Source of the DNA: Hippopus hippopus
Taxonomy: Eukaryota > Mollusca > Bivalvia > Cardiida > Cardiidae
NCBI GenBank assembly: GCA_946811185.2
Contig: OX328108.1
Location: 4,859,501 to 4,923,500, forward strand
DNA length: 64,000 bases
Direction of reading: 5' to 3'
The translations under genes and the position numbers were made by a program. This document shows positions 41,955-52,779 of the stretch, piece after piece. The notes under the pieces were generated by a model. That model ran no database searches. It saw only the letters and a list, made by a program, of their open reading frames with translations, and had not been told where the DNA came from. Position 1 is the stretch's first letter, and every line of letters starts with the position of its first letter.

Positions 41955-43050
41955 GAATTCAGTCAAGTCTGTATCAAATGGCAAAATTTAAGACTTCTCC
42001 AAATAGAAAGTTTTTGCAGATTACAAAATAAAAGTGACTCAAAAATTGAAATTTATAGGTGAAAGGTTTAAAAAACATTGTGGGAAACTGAGAAAATGCT
42101 GGTTACAAGCATTTTCTCCTTTTCCCATAATGTTTTCTAAAGTCTTCTTCCTCAGGGTCATTAAATGTCGGGACTAAGTGGTAAAGGCTTATGGCCTTAC
42201 CAAACAATCCTCAATTTTAATGACCCTGATAGAGAGGCCTTTTGAAAACATTGTGGGAAAAGGGTAACCAGCATTTTCTCCTTTTTCCCACAATGTTAAC
42301 CATACTATCAAGGACAAATTTAGTCATTTGAACCACCTTTGTCACCTGCAAATGTTTTTAATTCTAACCATTCTAAAATTTCGTAGTTTAGTAAAGAGTT
42401 AAGCCTTTAACACACAATCCTCATTTTCAACAACTCTGACGGAGAGGCCTTTTGAAAATATTTCGGGAAAAGCATTGTCTTCCTTTTTCAAAATGTTTTC
42501 TACCCTTTCACAGATAATTCTCATATGTTGAGCTGCATTAAATTTTTGTCTGCAAAAACTTTCAATTTGAAAATCAAATTCTTTAATTTTGAAAGAATTT
42601 GTTGTCTGCTTAACCCTTTACCACACAATGACGACTTTTGACGCCCCTGAAAGAGAAGGCTTTTGAAAACATTGTGGGAAAAGGAGAAAATGCTGGTAAC
42701 CAGCATTTTCTCCTTTTCCCACAATGTTTTCTACCCTATCAAAGAAAAATCATTTCATATGAGCCACGTTCAAACTGTCATCTACAAATGCTTTCAATTT
42801 GGACAGGTCTAAAATTTTGTCGTGTGGTAAAGGGTTAATCCTTTACCATACAATTCCTGGTTTTTACGACCCAGCCCAAGAAGCCTTCTAAAAACATTGT
42901 GGGAAAAGGAGATAATGCTGGTAACCAGCATTTTCTCCTTTTCCCAAAATGTTTTCTACTCTTCTAAAGTCAAGTGTCAATTTTTCAGTCATATTTATTA
43001 TGTCGTCTGCATATGCTTTCAATTTGGACAAGTCTAAAATTTTTTTTCGA
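41955..43050. mobile_element. Run of five TTAA-MITEs upstream of CYB561 exon 1
   Basis: Copies at 41955-42190, 42190-42403, 42400-42612, 42608-42838 and 42834-43050, mostly sharing junctions. The fourth is the cleanest (TTAACCCTTTACCACACAAT to GTCGTGTGGTAAAGGGTTAA, hairpin perfect); the second and third have hairpin deletions. Such end-to-end packing suggests that TTAA at an existing terminus is a preferred target. Confidence 0.85.
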
Positions 43051-43182
43051 AAGAAAATTTTGTCAGTACTGGTGTGAGAAAGCCTGCAAACACATGACAT
43101 TGTGTAGGTAGAATGACCACTGTGACATGACCTAAGCTGTCAAAACAACTTTTAAGTCCAATACAAACACACAAACAGAACT
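43051..43182 (+). mobile_element. SINE-B 3' tail fragment
   Basis: GAAAGAAAATTTTGTCAGTA..CTGGTGTGAGAAAGCCTGCA..GACATGACCTAAGCTGTCAAA. It replaces the right end of the preceding MITE. Confidence 0.6.
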
Positions 43183-43362
43183 CAGGATTATTTGGTAAAG
43201 GGTAAGGTGATGGAATTTGTCTGAAAAAAAATTACTATCAACTGGTAAGGAAAGGGGAATTTCCTACATTTTTCTCATATTCTTTGATTTAGAATCATAA
43301 TAAAAGTTAGTTACCTCTTTAATGAACTACAAAATTTTGAGGCTGGATTAAGTTTGAAGTAA

Positions 43363-43505
43363 ATTAACCCTTTACAAAAAGAAAGGTTTTGAAAACATTG
43401 TGGGAGAAAGATAAAATGCTGGTAACAAGCATTTTCTCCTTTTCCTGTGAAGTTTTCTACCCTTCTAAAAACAAATTTCATTTTTTGAGTCACATTTATT
43501 TTGAT
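43363..43505. mobile_element. TTAA-MITE with deleted arms
   Basis: ATTAACCCTTTACAAAAAGAA joins straight to GGTTTTGAAAACATTGTGGG; the right arm stops at GAGTCACATTTATTTTG. A separate right-end scrap (ATTATTTGGTAAAGGGTAAG) is at 43187. Confidence 0.7.
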
Positions 43506-44120
43506 GATTTCTCGTTTTGTAATCTAGGAAGAGAAATCATGAATAAACAGAAAATAATTTAATAGTAGATCGTAAAGAGCTCTAGAATTATAAAGAATTA
43601 GAATTATATTCAGCTGCCTTTGCATGTTACAGCAAAATCTTTGAATGCAAACTTCTTTTTGAGTGTAGAAAAGTCAAGCAACAGATGGTTTGAAAATTGA
43701 TTATAACCTCACATTTCATTGGCTGATAAACAAATGCCTGCACAGGGTACTTCTATATATAAAATTCTGTCCATAAACTGGGGAAGTGTTCTACATAATA
43801 GATCTTGACGATAAATTTTTGTGCCAACTTACATACAGAAATAAAACATGCTGACATTAAGTAATATATCTGAAGTTAACCCTTGCGTGGCTGCATCAGC
43901 GAGCTTTTGACCTACTTCTTAGTATAAGTCTCTAATGAATAAATAGAAATTTATGATTGGTAAAACTTATAGATATGTTTCTCCTGCTGGCCTGTGCAGA
44001 CCTACTTGCAGACCCTTGTAAGGCATATTTTTGAGTACCTCTAACACAGGTCTCTTTTCTGTTTTTAATAAAAAGTCTTTGTCATCTCACTTTCTTTTTT
44101 AAAATCTTTTTTTTTTTCCC
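43506..44120. other. Intergenic, no repeat recognised
   Basis: Relatively unique-looking. An ATTGG followed 35 bases later by TATATATAAAA (43714-43760, + sense) has promoter-like spacing but no gene follows on that strand. Confidence 0.35.
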
Positions 44121-44135
44121 AAATTATCCTTTGAG

Positions 44136-44459
44136 ATTGATTGTATGATTGATTGATTGATTGATTGGTGTTTAACACCATTTACAACATTATCTAGTTA
44201 TATCCCAGCAGCCAGAGCTCCTATCCATACTTTCCTGGAATTTCTTTTAGCAGTACTCAGCACAATATTCTTTCCAAGCCACTGGCTGCTTTTCCACATA
44301 ACCATCCTCGAAAACAATGGTCAGCAGTGAGAGAGGAATGAATCCTGTTGCAATGACTATCATCAATCCTCAGAAAGAAATTTGCCAAGCAGGGGATCAA
44401 ACCAGCCATGCCCTGTTCCCAAGTTCTGTATGCTACAGACTGAGCTTCCAGGGTGTGAC
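44136..44459 (-). mobile_element. SINE-A, complete
   Basis: The minus-strand head (CTGGAAGCTCAGTCTGTAGC..TGGTTTGATCCCC) is mutated in both boxes; the body and the CAAT-repeat tail are intact. The target duplication is AAATTATCCTTTGAG and AAATTATCTTTTGAG (15 bp, one mismatch). Confidence 0.88.
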
Positions 44460-44575
44460 AAATTATCTTTTGAGGCATATAAAAAATGACTTCTGAAAGA
44501 GAAGCTGCAAATAATTGATGCTGCCTGTAACTTTTGGGCTGTGATAAAATGTAGCCTAAATGACGTGATTTGTGT

Positions 44576-44892
44576 ATGGAAGGGTAGTCAACATTGTGGA
44601 ATATGGAGTAAATGCCGATTATTAGCAGTTTCTCCTTTTCCAACACTATTTTTAAAAGCAATCCTCTTTTGGGTCATTAACTCTATACCAAACGAAAAAG
44701 TTTTGGACTTGTCCAAATTGAAAGCAATTGCAGATGACAAAGGTAGCAAAATTGACTCAATTTTTCCTTGACAGAGCATAAAACATTGTGAGAAAATGCT
44801 GGTATCCGGCATTTTCTCCTTTTCTCACAGTGTTTTCAGAAGGCTTCTTCCTCAGGGTCATTAAAAGTTTGGACTGTGTGGTAAAGAGTCAA
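44576..44892. mobile_element. TTAA-MITE half plus full copy (44576-44675, 44676-44892)
   Basis: The first is the centre and right side of a diverged copy. The second runs TTAACTCTATACCAAACG to ACTGTGTGGTAAAGAGTCAA, with GATACCGG-type changes in the hairpin (ATGCTGGTATCCGGCAT). Confidence 0.75.
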
Positions 44893-44957
44893 AACATTGG
44901 GTTGTTTGGCACAGGGCTAAAGAGTTTGAATGTGGATTAGGAGTGCAACAATTTGGT

Positions 44958-45058
44958 CTTAAACCCTTTGCCACACAAATTGACAATCCCAAGTTTTAGC
45001 AGCCCTAAGCAAGAAGGCTTTTGAAAACATTTGGGAGAAGGAGAAAATGCTGGTAACC
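44958..45058. mobile_element. TTAA-MITE left half
   Basis: TTAAACCCTTTGCCACACAA to GGAGAAAATGCTGGTAACC, cut exactly at the hairpin apex, where the next element begins. Confidence 0.75.
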
Positions 45059-45777
45059 TTGACAGGGTCAATTTTGGCTCCAGGACTATATTTGAAGATC
45101 TTAGTAGACCCCATTAGGTGAAGCTACAGGCTAAATTAATTTGGTAGCCCTAGGCCATATACATGTAGTTTAGAACCAGAATTGTTTTAAGTTTTCACTC
45201 TGTAAAACTTGTGACCCCTGGGGCTGGGCCAATTTTGGCTAAATTGTGATAGTTTGAAAAATCTAAGTAGAGGTCTACTAGATACAGCTACATGCCAATT
45301 TTGGCTAAATAGTGATAGTTTGAAGAATCTAAGTAGAGGTCTACTATATACAGCTACATGCCAATTTGGTAGCCCTTGGCCATAAGGCTTAGAACCAGAA
45401 GACTTTTAAAGTTTTCACTAAATAAGCCTATGTAAAACTTGTGACCCCCTATGCGGGGCCAATTTTAACCCCAGCTTTATAATTTGAAAATTTAGCAGAC
45501 GGTTCATTAGATGAAGCTTCATACCAAATTTGGTAGCCCTAGGCCTTGTGATTTTGGATGAAAAGATTTTCAAAGATTTTTAATACTTTTCAGTTTTGTT
45601 TCCATGGCATCGAATTCTTTCTAGATATTCTAAAGAGGGCCATGGCAGGATAATTTCTGTGAAGTATGGTAAAAATTGGATAGTTTCAAAGATGTTTGAA
45701 ATAAAAGTTAACGCAAGCACCCACGACAGACACAGGGCCATGGCAACAGCTTGGTGGCCTTTGGCCGGTGATGCTAA
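45059..45777 (+). mobile_element. Helentron-like element E6, 5'-truncated
   Basis: About four 165-bp-type units (GGTAGCCCTAGGCC) with a 65-bp local duplication at 45230-45365, then CATGGCAGGATAATTTCTGT, a short remnant of the CGGAC tract and GGCCTTTGGCCGGTGATGCTAA. The 5' hairpin and arm are missing. Confidence 0.7.
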
Positions 45778-45785
45778 AAAATAAA

Positions 45786-47725
45786 CTAGAGGCCCTTGAG
45801 GGCCTGAAATCGATCTACTGGCAATGATTTTGCTTTTATGCTAGCATACATTAGGAATTCATGATGCAAAAAGAAAAAAAGACAAAAAACACAAAAATGT
45901 GTTCTTGCAACTGGGCTTGAACCCACTAAGACAGCTTAAGTAGGCATGGTGAATGGAACAAACAGTGAAAAAAGAATGAAGTGCAATTTCTCAAAACTAA
46001 ATGTTTGGAATCAAGCCAAATTTGATAGGGTTTCAGTATGCCTTGTATTAAACAATCCTAGCAAATTTCAAATGTGGACTTTGTTGAGTATACGATACCA
46101 CGTCATCAAATGGCTGCTTTTCCTGAACGGTTTCCTAGATTTTCTTCACTTTTAATAGAGTTCAATCCCTTGATGAACCAAACAATCTTTGCAAGTTTCA
46201 AAAGAATTGGATCAACACTGTGAACTTTATTGCCTAAACAAAAAGTGGAAATTTTCAACATTGAATGGCTACTTTTCCTATACTGATTGTCAGATTTTTT
46301 TTCAAAATCAATAGGGTTCAAGCTGTTTATGATACAAAGCAACTGTGCAAGTTTCATAAAAATCTGACTACCAGTGCTGACTTCATTGCGTAATCAAGAA
46401 ATGGAAATTTTCAACTTTAAATGACTACTTTTCCCATACTGATAGTCAGATTTTGTTCAAATCAATAGGGTTCAAGCTGTTGATGAGACAAAGCAACTGT
46501 GAAAGTTTCATGAAAATCCAACCACAAATGCTGACTTCATCGCGTACACAAGAAATGGAAATTTTTCAACTTGAAATGGTTACTTTTCCTATACTGTTTG
46601 TTGGATTTTGTTCAAAATCAATAGGGTTGAAGTTATTGATAAGATAAACAAACTGTGCAAGTTTCACAAAAATCTGATTACAAATGCAGACTTTATCATG
46701 TAAACAAGAAATGGAAATTTGTTTTTCTTGAAATGGCTACTTTTCCCATATTGTTTGTTGAATTTTTTTCAAAATCAATAGGATTGAAGCTATTGATAAG
46801 ATAAACAAACTGTACAAGTTTCATGAAAATCTGACCACAAATGCTGACGCCATCGCATAAACAAGAAATGGAAGTTTTCAACTAGAAATGGCTTCTTTTC
46901 CCATACCTTTTGTTGGATTTTTTCCAAAATCAATAGAGTTCAAGCTATTGATGAGATAAACAAACTGAGCAAGTTTCACAAAAATCTGATTATAAATGCA
47001 GACTTTATCATGTAAACAAGAAATGGAAATTTTCAACTTGAAATGGCTACTTTTCCCATATTGTTTGTTGAATTTTTTTCAAAATCAATAGGGTTGAAGC
47101 TATTGATAAGATTAACAAACTGTGCAAGTTTCATAGAAATCTGACCAGAAATGCAGACTTTCTCGCGTAAACAAGAAATGGAAATTTTCAACTTGAAATG
47201 GCTACTTTTCCCATACTGTGTTTTTTTTTTTAAATCAATAGGGTTCAAGCTATTGATGAGATAAACAAACTGTGCAAGTTTCATGAAAATCTGATTATAA
47301 ATGCAGACTTTCTCGCGTAAACAAGAAATGGAAATTTTCAACTTGAAATGGCTACTTTTCCCATACTGTTTGTTGGATTTTGTTCAAAATCAATAGGGTT
47401 CAAGCTATTGATGAGATAAACAAACTGTGCAAGTTTCATGAAAATCTGACCAGAAATGCAGACTTTATCGCGTAAACAAGAAATGGAAATTTTTAACTTG
47501 AAATGGCTACTTTTCCCATATTGTTTGTTGGATTTTTTTCAAAATCAATAGGATTGAAGCTACTGATAAGATTAACAAACTGTACAAGTTTCATGAAAAT
47601 GCAACAACAAATGCAGACTTTATCGCGTAAACAAGAAAAAGGCTAACGGACGGACGGACAGACAGACGGACAACGGAAACCATACCATGACATAAGCTCT
47701 GCTGGCTTTCAGCCAGTAGAGCTAA
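45786..47725 (+). mobile_element. Helentron-like element E5 (CTACTGGC arm, 154-bp array)
   Basis: CTAGAGGCCCTTGAGGGCCTG (5' hairpin AGGCCCT/AGGGCCT), arm CTACTGGC, and about nine units of about 154 bp (AACAAGAAATGGAAATTTTC, CAAAATCAATAGGGTTCAAG). It ends with ACGGACGGACGGACAGACAG, hairpin CTGGCTTTCAGCCAG and TAGAGCTAA. The inner units are very similar to each other, so the array is probably still homogenising. Confidence 0.85.
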
Positions 47726-47789
47726 AAACTGACTGTCTGTTTTGCAAGCATAGTGGTATTATTTTTGCTAAACCAAGTGACAAAAAAAT

Positions 47790-47874
47790 TAATTCTTTAC
47801 AACAAAATAAAATTTTAGACTTGTCCAATTCCAAAGCATTTGCAGACGGCAAATTAAATGCAGTAGAGAGTTAA
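47790..47874. mobile_element. TTAA-MITE internal-deletion derivative
   Basis: TTAATTCTTTACAACAAAAT...GCAGACGGCAAATTAAATG joins directly to AGAGAGTTAA; the whole hairpin is gone. Confidence 0.6.
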
Positions 47875-48330
47875 ATGGAGAGAGGGGAACTGCTTTAGTT
47901 TCATGATTCAAAAAAACCGTAAGTGTTAAAGGAGTAATAGTTACAAAATCGCTCCTTTTTCTATATTGTTTCCATAATATATCTACTTCACAATCGTTAG
48001 AAGAGGTAAATGTAGTCATGGTCAAAGGTAGAATGTCTCAAAATGTTTAATCAGTAATTAAAGATCAGACTTCATGTCCTTTACAAACCAATCTTGATCT
48101 ATACTATAGACAAAAGCTGTGAAAGTTAAAGTAACAATAGCTGCCAAAAGTAAACAAAGTGGGTGTTAAAAAGCATTTCAATTTAAAAAATACCGTTTAA
48201 GGTCTACGGCCCCTAACTCATTGGTAAACATTGACGTTTTCATAAAGGCTATTGGGCCAATCTCGGCAGCTTCTGTCTTTTAATATGAGGGTAGACTCGC
48301 TAACTCATCCGTAAATATCGTGTATGATAT
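47875..48330. other. Intergenic, mostly unassigned
   Basis: Contains one CAGACTTCATG..AATCTTGATCTATACTATAGAC hairpin-family piece (about 48060-48115). Nothing else recognised. Confidence 0.35.
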
Positions 48331-48492
48331 GTACTGTCAGCCCAAGTGTTAGTCACTTGAAGAGAATTTAATTTCAAAACTAGGTTAAAACCTGCAAGGT
48401 TCACACTATCTTTTGTTTACTTTTTGCCTGATTTTAAAATTCATTTTTCTGCCGGCAACTAACACTTGGACCGACAACACAATGTACACACT
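48331..48492. mobile_element. Fold-back element with CCAAGTGTTAGT arms
   Basis: TGTACTGTCAGCCCAAGTGT..TAGT and ACTAACACTTGGACCGACAAC..TGTACA are inverted at the two ends of a 160-bp stretch. Confidence 0.6.
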
Positions 48493-48611
48493 GTCATCTT
48501 CAAAATATTTTCCATACTTTCAAATGGTATGATTGAAATTTTAATTTATTTTAGCATCTGCTTTGCTATTTGGCCAGTATTGGGCCTTTAACGTCCAAAA
48601 AAATATATCAG

Positions 48612-48825
48612 TTTACTCGTTACCAACAAAATTTTAGACTTTTCCAAAATGAAGGCATTTTGCAAATGATAAGATTTGTCTGCAAAAAGTTATAAAACAC
48701 TTCGGGAAAAGGAGAAAATGCTGGCTACTAGCATTTTCTCCCTTTTCCACAGTATTTTCAAAAGCTTTCTTCCACAGGCCAGGGTGTCCTTACAACTCTG
48801 GGTTGTGTGGCAAAGTATTTATATT
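48612..48825. mobile_element. TTAA-MITE, diverged
   Basis: TTTACTCGTTACCAACAAAAT to GGGTTGTGTGGCAAAG; hairpin AAATGCTGGCTACTAGCATTT. Confidence 0.7.
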
Positions 48826-48849
48826 GAAAAGCCAAAGAAGTTAACTTAC

Positions 48850-49110
48850 AGATTTAGTCACTCGTCCCAAATATTACAAACAGTACAGCAAGGTTTTAGG
48901 CTGACAATGAAAACATCTAGTACATTTGGACAGAATATATAATGTTAAACACAAGTCTGTCTGACTCATTTCTTTCGGTAGTTTTTTGCAAAAATCTTGC
49001 GCTGTTTGTCAAGAAGTTGTTACAATCACATGTAGAGTTCTCGACACATTTCAAGGACGTAGCCACATCACACAGCATGACTAGGCTGGTTATCACGGTT
49101 ACAAAACTGT
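48850..49110 (-). other. Candidate exon or small secreted-protein ORF
   Basis: A non-repetitive island between two MITEs. From ATG at 49110 the - strand reads MQASYSFVTVITSLVMLCDV, like a signal peptide, then ATSLKCVENSTCDCNNFL and onward to a stop near 48917. A donor-like AAATCT|GTAAGT lies at about 48850. It could be a 5' exon of CYB561 (which has an acceptor just before its ATG), a different gene's first exon, or chance. No family recognised. Confidence 0.25.
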
Positions 49111-49137
49111 ATGAAGCTTGCATAACCTTGATACTGA

Positions 49138-49363
49138 ATCCTTTCCCAAATTGACAAATTTTAGACTTTTCCAAATTGAAAGCATCTGCAGAGAACAAAT
49201 CTGGAAGTAGTACAAGCAAACTGAAGTTCTATGATCGGGAATAAAACATTGAAGGAAAAATAGAAAATGCTGGTAACCAGCATTTTCTACTTTCCCACAA
49301 TGTTTTCATAAGCTGCTTTCTTCCTAAGGGTAGTTAATACAGGACTGCCTGGTAAAGGATTAA
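49138..49363. mobile_element. TTAA-MITE
   Basis: ATCCTTTCCCAAATTGACAAA to GACTGCCTGGTAAAGGATTAA; hairpin perfect (AAATGCTGGTAACCAGCATTT). Confidence 0.8.
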
Positions 49364-49375
49364 CCATAGTATTTG

Positions 49376-49575
49376 TTTGTATTGGTGTAATGGCAGTCAG
49401 TGCACCTATGCATGAGTTTCCTGGCTTTTTCACACCAGTACTGACACAACTTTCTTTCCAAATCACTGAGACAAAAAATCGCCGGAAAGAAAGCTATGCC
49501 TCAAGTGGGTATTGAACCTGCAACCCCCAGGTCACAAGTCAGATACAATAACTACTGTGCTACCAGACCGGGCTA
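49376..49575 (-). mobile_element. SINE-B copy
   Basis: On the - strand GCCCGGTCTGGTAGCACAGT..GCAGGTTCAATACCC (degraded boxes), then GGAAAGAAAGTTGTGTCAGT and GTGTGAAAAAGCCAGGAAAC. Confidence 0.75.
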
Positions 49576-49935
49576 TCAACAACATTTCAGACTTGCTTAT
49601 GTTGAAAGCTTTTACAGATAACCACTCAAATAAGGCTAAACTGGCTGCAAGTTTTTTAAAAGCAGTAGTAAAAATGTGAGGAAAGGAAAAAATGCTGCTA
49701 AAAAAATTGTTGCTAGGATCTAACATTTTATCATATTGTAACTCCTTACAATATGATAAAATTTTATACGATGTTTTTGAAAACATTAAATTTTGCCAAC
49801 AACAAATTAAATATGGCTCAAATGATGGAATTTCTCTTACAGAAATTAGGAAACAATGTGGGAAAAGGACAAAGAAATGCTGGTTACTTGCATTTTCTTC
49901 TTTTCCCAACACAGTTTCAAAAGCTTGATACTTCA
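49576..49935. mobile_element. TTAA-MITE pieces, rearranged
   Basis: Left-arm words (CAGACTTGCTTATGTTGAAAG..TTTACAGATAACCACTCAAA) occur twice, at 49590 and 49760. A palindrome lies between (ATCTAACATTTTATCATATTG..TACAATATGATAAAATTTTA). The right half ends at GTTTCAAAAGC. Confidence 0.6.
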
Positions 49936-49983
49936 GTACAATATACATTTTATTCAGTGATAAGGCCTCTGGTAAGAGCTAAA

Positions 49984-50017
49984 GTGTGTATAGGAGTTTA
50001 ATGCCGTTTTTTATAGC
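49984..50017 (-). mobile_element. SINE-B tail part, left of the TTAA element
   Basis: GTGTATAGGAGTTTAATGCCG..TTTTTTATAGC corresponds to the tail side (GTATTGGGGTTTAACGCC) of SINE-B. The rest of the SINE continues at 52303. Confidence 0.65.
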
Positions 50018-52302
50018 TTAAAGGGTAACTCCAGACCTAAGCTATTTTTGGATATAAGAATCCTTAAATGAAAACAATCTTAAAACTGAAAACCATATTT
50101 CAATGTCTTTCGTTAAAAGAGAGTTATAAGCGAAAATGTGGTTTGCACACCTGTGCGAGTTTGTGAAATCTTCAATAAACCGGATGTGACGTAGGAAGTG
50201 TGACCCACACATTTATTTCGGTTTCTGTGTACTGTTATTTGCTCTGATACTGACTTTTTTCTCATAACCTTATCCTCCCTCATGTCAGGAGACGATTTTT
50301 TTTTTGTCACAAAAATCCCTATAGTAAGCCGGGTGCCGAGTTTAAGCACTATTTCGAGCCAGGAGATGACTATTTATTCGTCAGTCTGCTGTCTGTCTGT
50401 CTAAACCGAATGAAGTGGCTTAATATCAGATTTACCATTAATCCTCAACAGGTTAAATAAACCTTTATGCCGATTGCAAAAATTCGAATATTGCTAGTTT
50501 TTGGAGATAGCTATCTCCGTATTGGACACTGTACATAAAATCAGATTGCATGTTCTGTGCAGTCTGACCTTAATATACATTGTTCGAAAAGGTCATTGAG
50601 TGGCAATCAGCAGCCTTGGGGCCACACAGAAATTTAAATGGGGCAAGAAATAAATGGTAAATTCACTGTTGGTTATCCATCTCTTTCCTATTACTGAGAG
50701 AGAGAGAGACCGAGAGAGAGGAGAGAGGAGAGAGAGAGAGAGAGAGTTGGAGGGTAGTTAAAATAGAAATTCGACAAGGAGATTATGGGATTTTTTTTTT
50801 AAGATCGTATGAATGAGAAAATACAAAAGTTATGACATTCAACTTACCCATTTAACCTGTGTAAAATGCCAAATTCCATTTACATTTTAAAAGAAAAAGG
50901 GTTCAATATGGTCTTCACAGTGAAAACAAAAGAGTAAATTTGTACATGACATGTTTATGACACATGCTTGTTAACCTCCAGCTGCAAAAAAAAAATATGT
51001 GAGACCAAGACGGTGCGATACCAACATCAAAGAGGCGCCAAATTAACCCTCTGCCCCTTTACAATGATGGAACACAGAGTTCTTTTCTCAAAATAAAAGG
51101 TTGGCGCACTAAACTTTTGTGTAAAGTTTGTAATAAATTTTTAATTTACGCTGCATTTTTTATGGTCAGCATCTGCTATCTTGTACATGATTACAGCGAG
51201 AAATACGGAAGAAGAAAGTTAAATAATTTTTGTCTACGTTGGTATTTCCTTTTAAATTTTACGCCTAACATGTCTCAGTATTTAGGAAATGGACTGACCC
51301 TGTATTTTGCAGACGATCAAAAATGTTTACTGCTTGATATGGAGGGCAGGAAGGCAGGAGGCAATTCAGACAATCTTTTAACGTTGATGAAAGAAACAAA
51401 TTTGAAATTGTGAAAATAACACGTATGAAAATAAATGAAGATCAAGTGAAACAAATGGATTCAACTTAAACGGAAAATTTAGGATGTGTGCTGGATTTAA
51501 TGTTGTTTGTGAATGTTAAAGAGAGGATATGATTTCTACAATAGATCAAGGCTTTTAATTCTTCCCAAGCTGAAGGAGACATGTGAAATGCTGACATCTA
51601 CAGTGTAGATCAAGATAAGACTGCACAGGATGTGTAGACTGTTCAATGATCGACGGTGTCCTATATTTGGTAGAAACAGCCTTAGAACTGTACTCGAATG
51701 ATTTCCTTTACACATTGCAACGTTCCTTCTACCACTTAGTAGAAGAGACTTTTGGCATAATTCAACTATCTGAGTTATTATTTCTTTTTTTAATATTTAT
51801 CTATCAAAATTCGTTGATGAGACAGTGGTATAATTGAAATAACTTCATGAAATGAATTTCAAAATAGTTTTGTTCCCCGCTAGAAGAATAATTTTTCCTT
51901 TTCATAAGTACTATCTCCACTAGGCTAATTCATTTAGAATTTCTTTCCTATGATTGTAGTAAAATGTAAGAGCGATAGAGATTGAAATTCTGCAGTAGAC
52001 AAGTGATTGAAACGTGATAAAGTGATTTATATCTTTACAAATTTCATGCAGTTTTCTCAGTTTTCTGCGTTAGATCATATATATAGCGACCATATCTTCT
52101 CACACTTGTGACATCACGGCAGACTACCAGAAGTCACGATTTTTTCAATTAGCGACTTTCAGACAGGTGAAAATCCGAAGTTCAAACCTCTATATCTCGT
52201 GAAGTAAGCATCACAGAGTGCTAAGATTTTTTTTGTTAACATACTCTAGTATAGTTTTATCCGATTTTGAAATAAAAATTTTGGTCTAGAGTTACCCTTT
52301 AA
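50018..52302. mobile_element. 2.28-kb TTAA element with AGGGTAACTC termini
   Basis: TTAA|AGGGTAACTCCAGACC at the left and GGTCTAGAGTTACCCT|TTAA at the right (16-bp inverted ends, one mismatch) show both terminus and target duplication. The ends differ from the common MITE. The interior has an AG microsatellite (50694-50746) and some open frames up to 98 codons, none resembling a transposase. It is therefore non-autonomous, of the piggyBac/Kolobok-like TTAA class. It split a SINE-B. Confidence 0.85.
50694..50747 (+). repeat. AG microsatellite
   Basis: Interrupted (AG)n tract inside the 2.28-kb TTAA element. Confidence 0.85.
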
Positions 52303-52516
52303 GGCACATAAAGCTGGTCAGTGCACCTACGCCTACGTTTCCTAGCTTTCTCACACCAATACTGACTCAACTTTCTTTCCAAGCCACTGACTACTTCATC
52401 ACATGCAGGGGGGGGATAAAAATCGCCATAAGAGAAAGTTTGCCTCAACCTGGTATCAATTCACAACCACCACGTCAAGAGTCACATGCTAACCACTGAG
52501 CTACACAGCCAGACAA
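52303..52516 (-). mobile_element. SINE-B head part, right of the TTAA element
   Basis: On the - strand CTGGCTGTGTAGCTCAGTGG..TGTGAATTGATACCAGG, then GGAAAGAAAGTTGAGTCAGT, continuing the tail at 49984-50017. Confidence 0.75.
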
Positions 52517-52544
52517 GGGTTGAAGAATGACACCAGGGACGCAA

Positions 52545-52745
52545 AGAAAGAAAAGGGAACCAGCTGGCTGTCACCATGTAGCTAAAATACTGGCATATGC
52601 TACGGCTTAGTCACCTATTCAAGCACTAACCATAATGCATGAAACATGCATCAAACTACCTCGCTGTAAAAAGCTCGCGCAACAGCAAGGCTAGATTTCA
52701 ATGCTTTCTTATAGAACCGCTCTAAGTGACATTACTTTTCCCTTC
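52545..52745 (-). mobile_element. 5S-like SINE, diverged copy
   Basis: On the - strand GGTTAGTGCTTGAATAGGTG..ACTAAGCCGTAGC is a decayed form of the 5S rRNA promoter segment (GGTTAGTACTTGGATGGG type). Flanking blocks (AGCGGTTCTATAAGAAAGCA) match the copy at 54640. Confidence 0.45.
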
Positions 52746-52779
52746 AAGAAGTCTTGATCCCGAGACTTATATAATAAAA

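Noticed and set aside
43714..43760. Promoter (ATTGG then TATATATAAAA) on the + strand
   Set aside because: No + strand gene or exon could be found downstream; AT-rich sequence produces such matches by chance.
50018..52302. Autonomous transposase in the 2.28-kb TTAA element
   Set aside because: The longest frame (51117-51413) is 98 codons, hydrophobic at the start and without any catalytic motif I can see.
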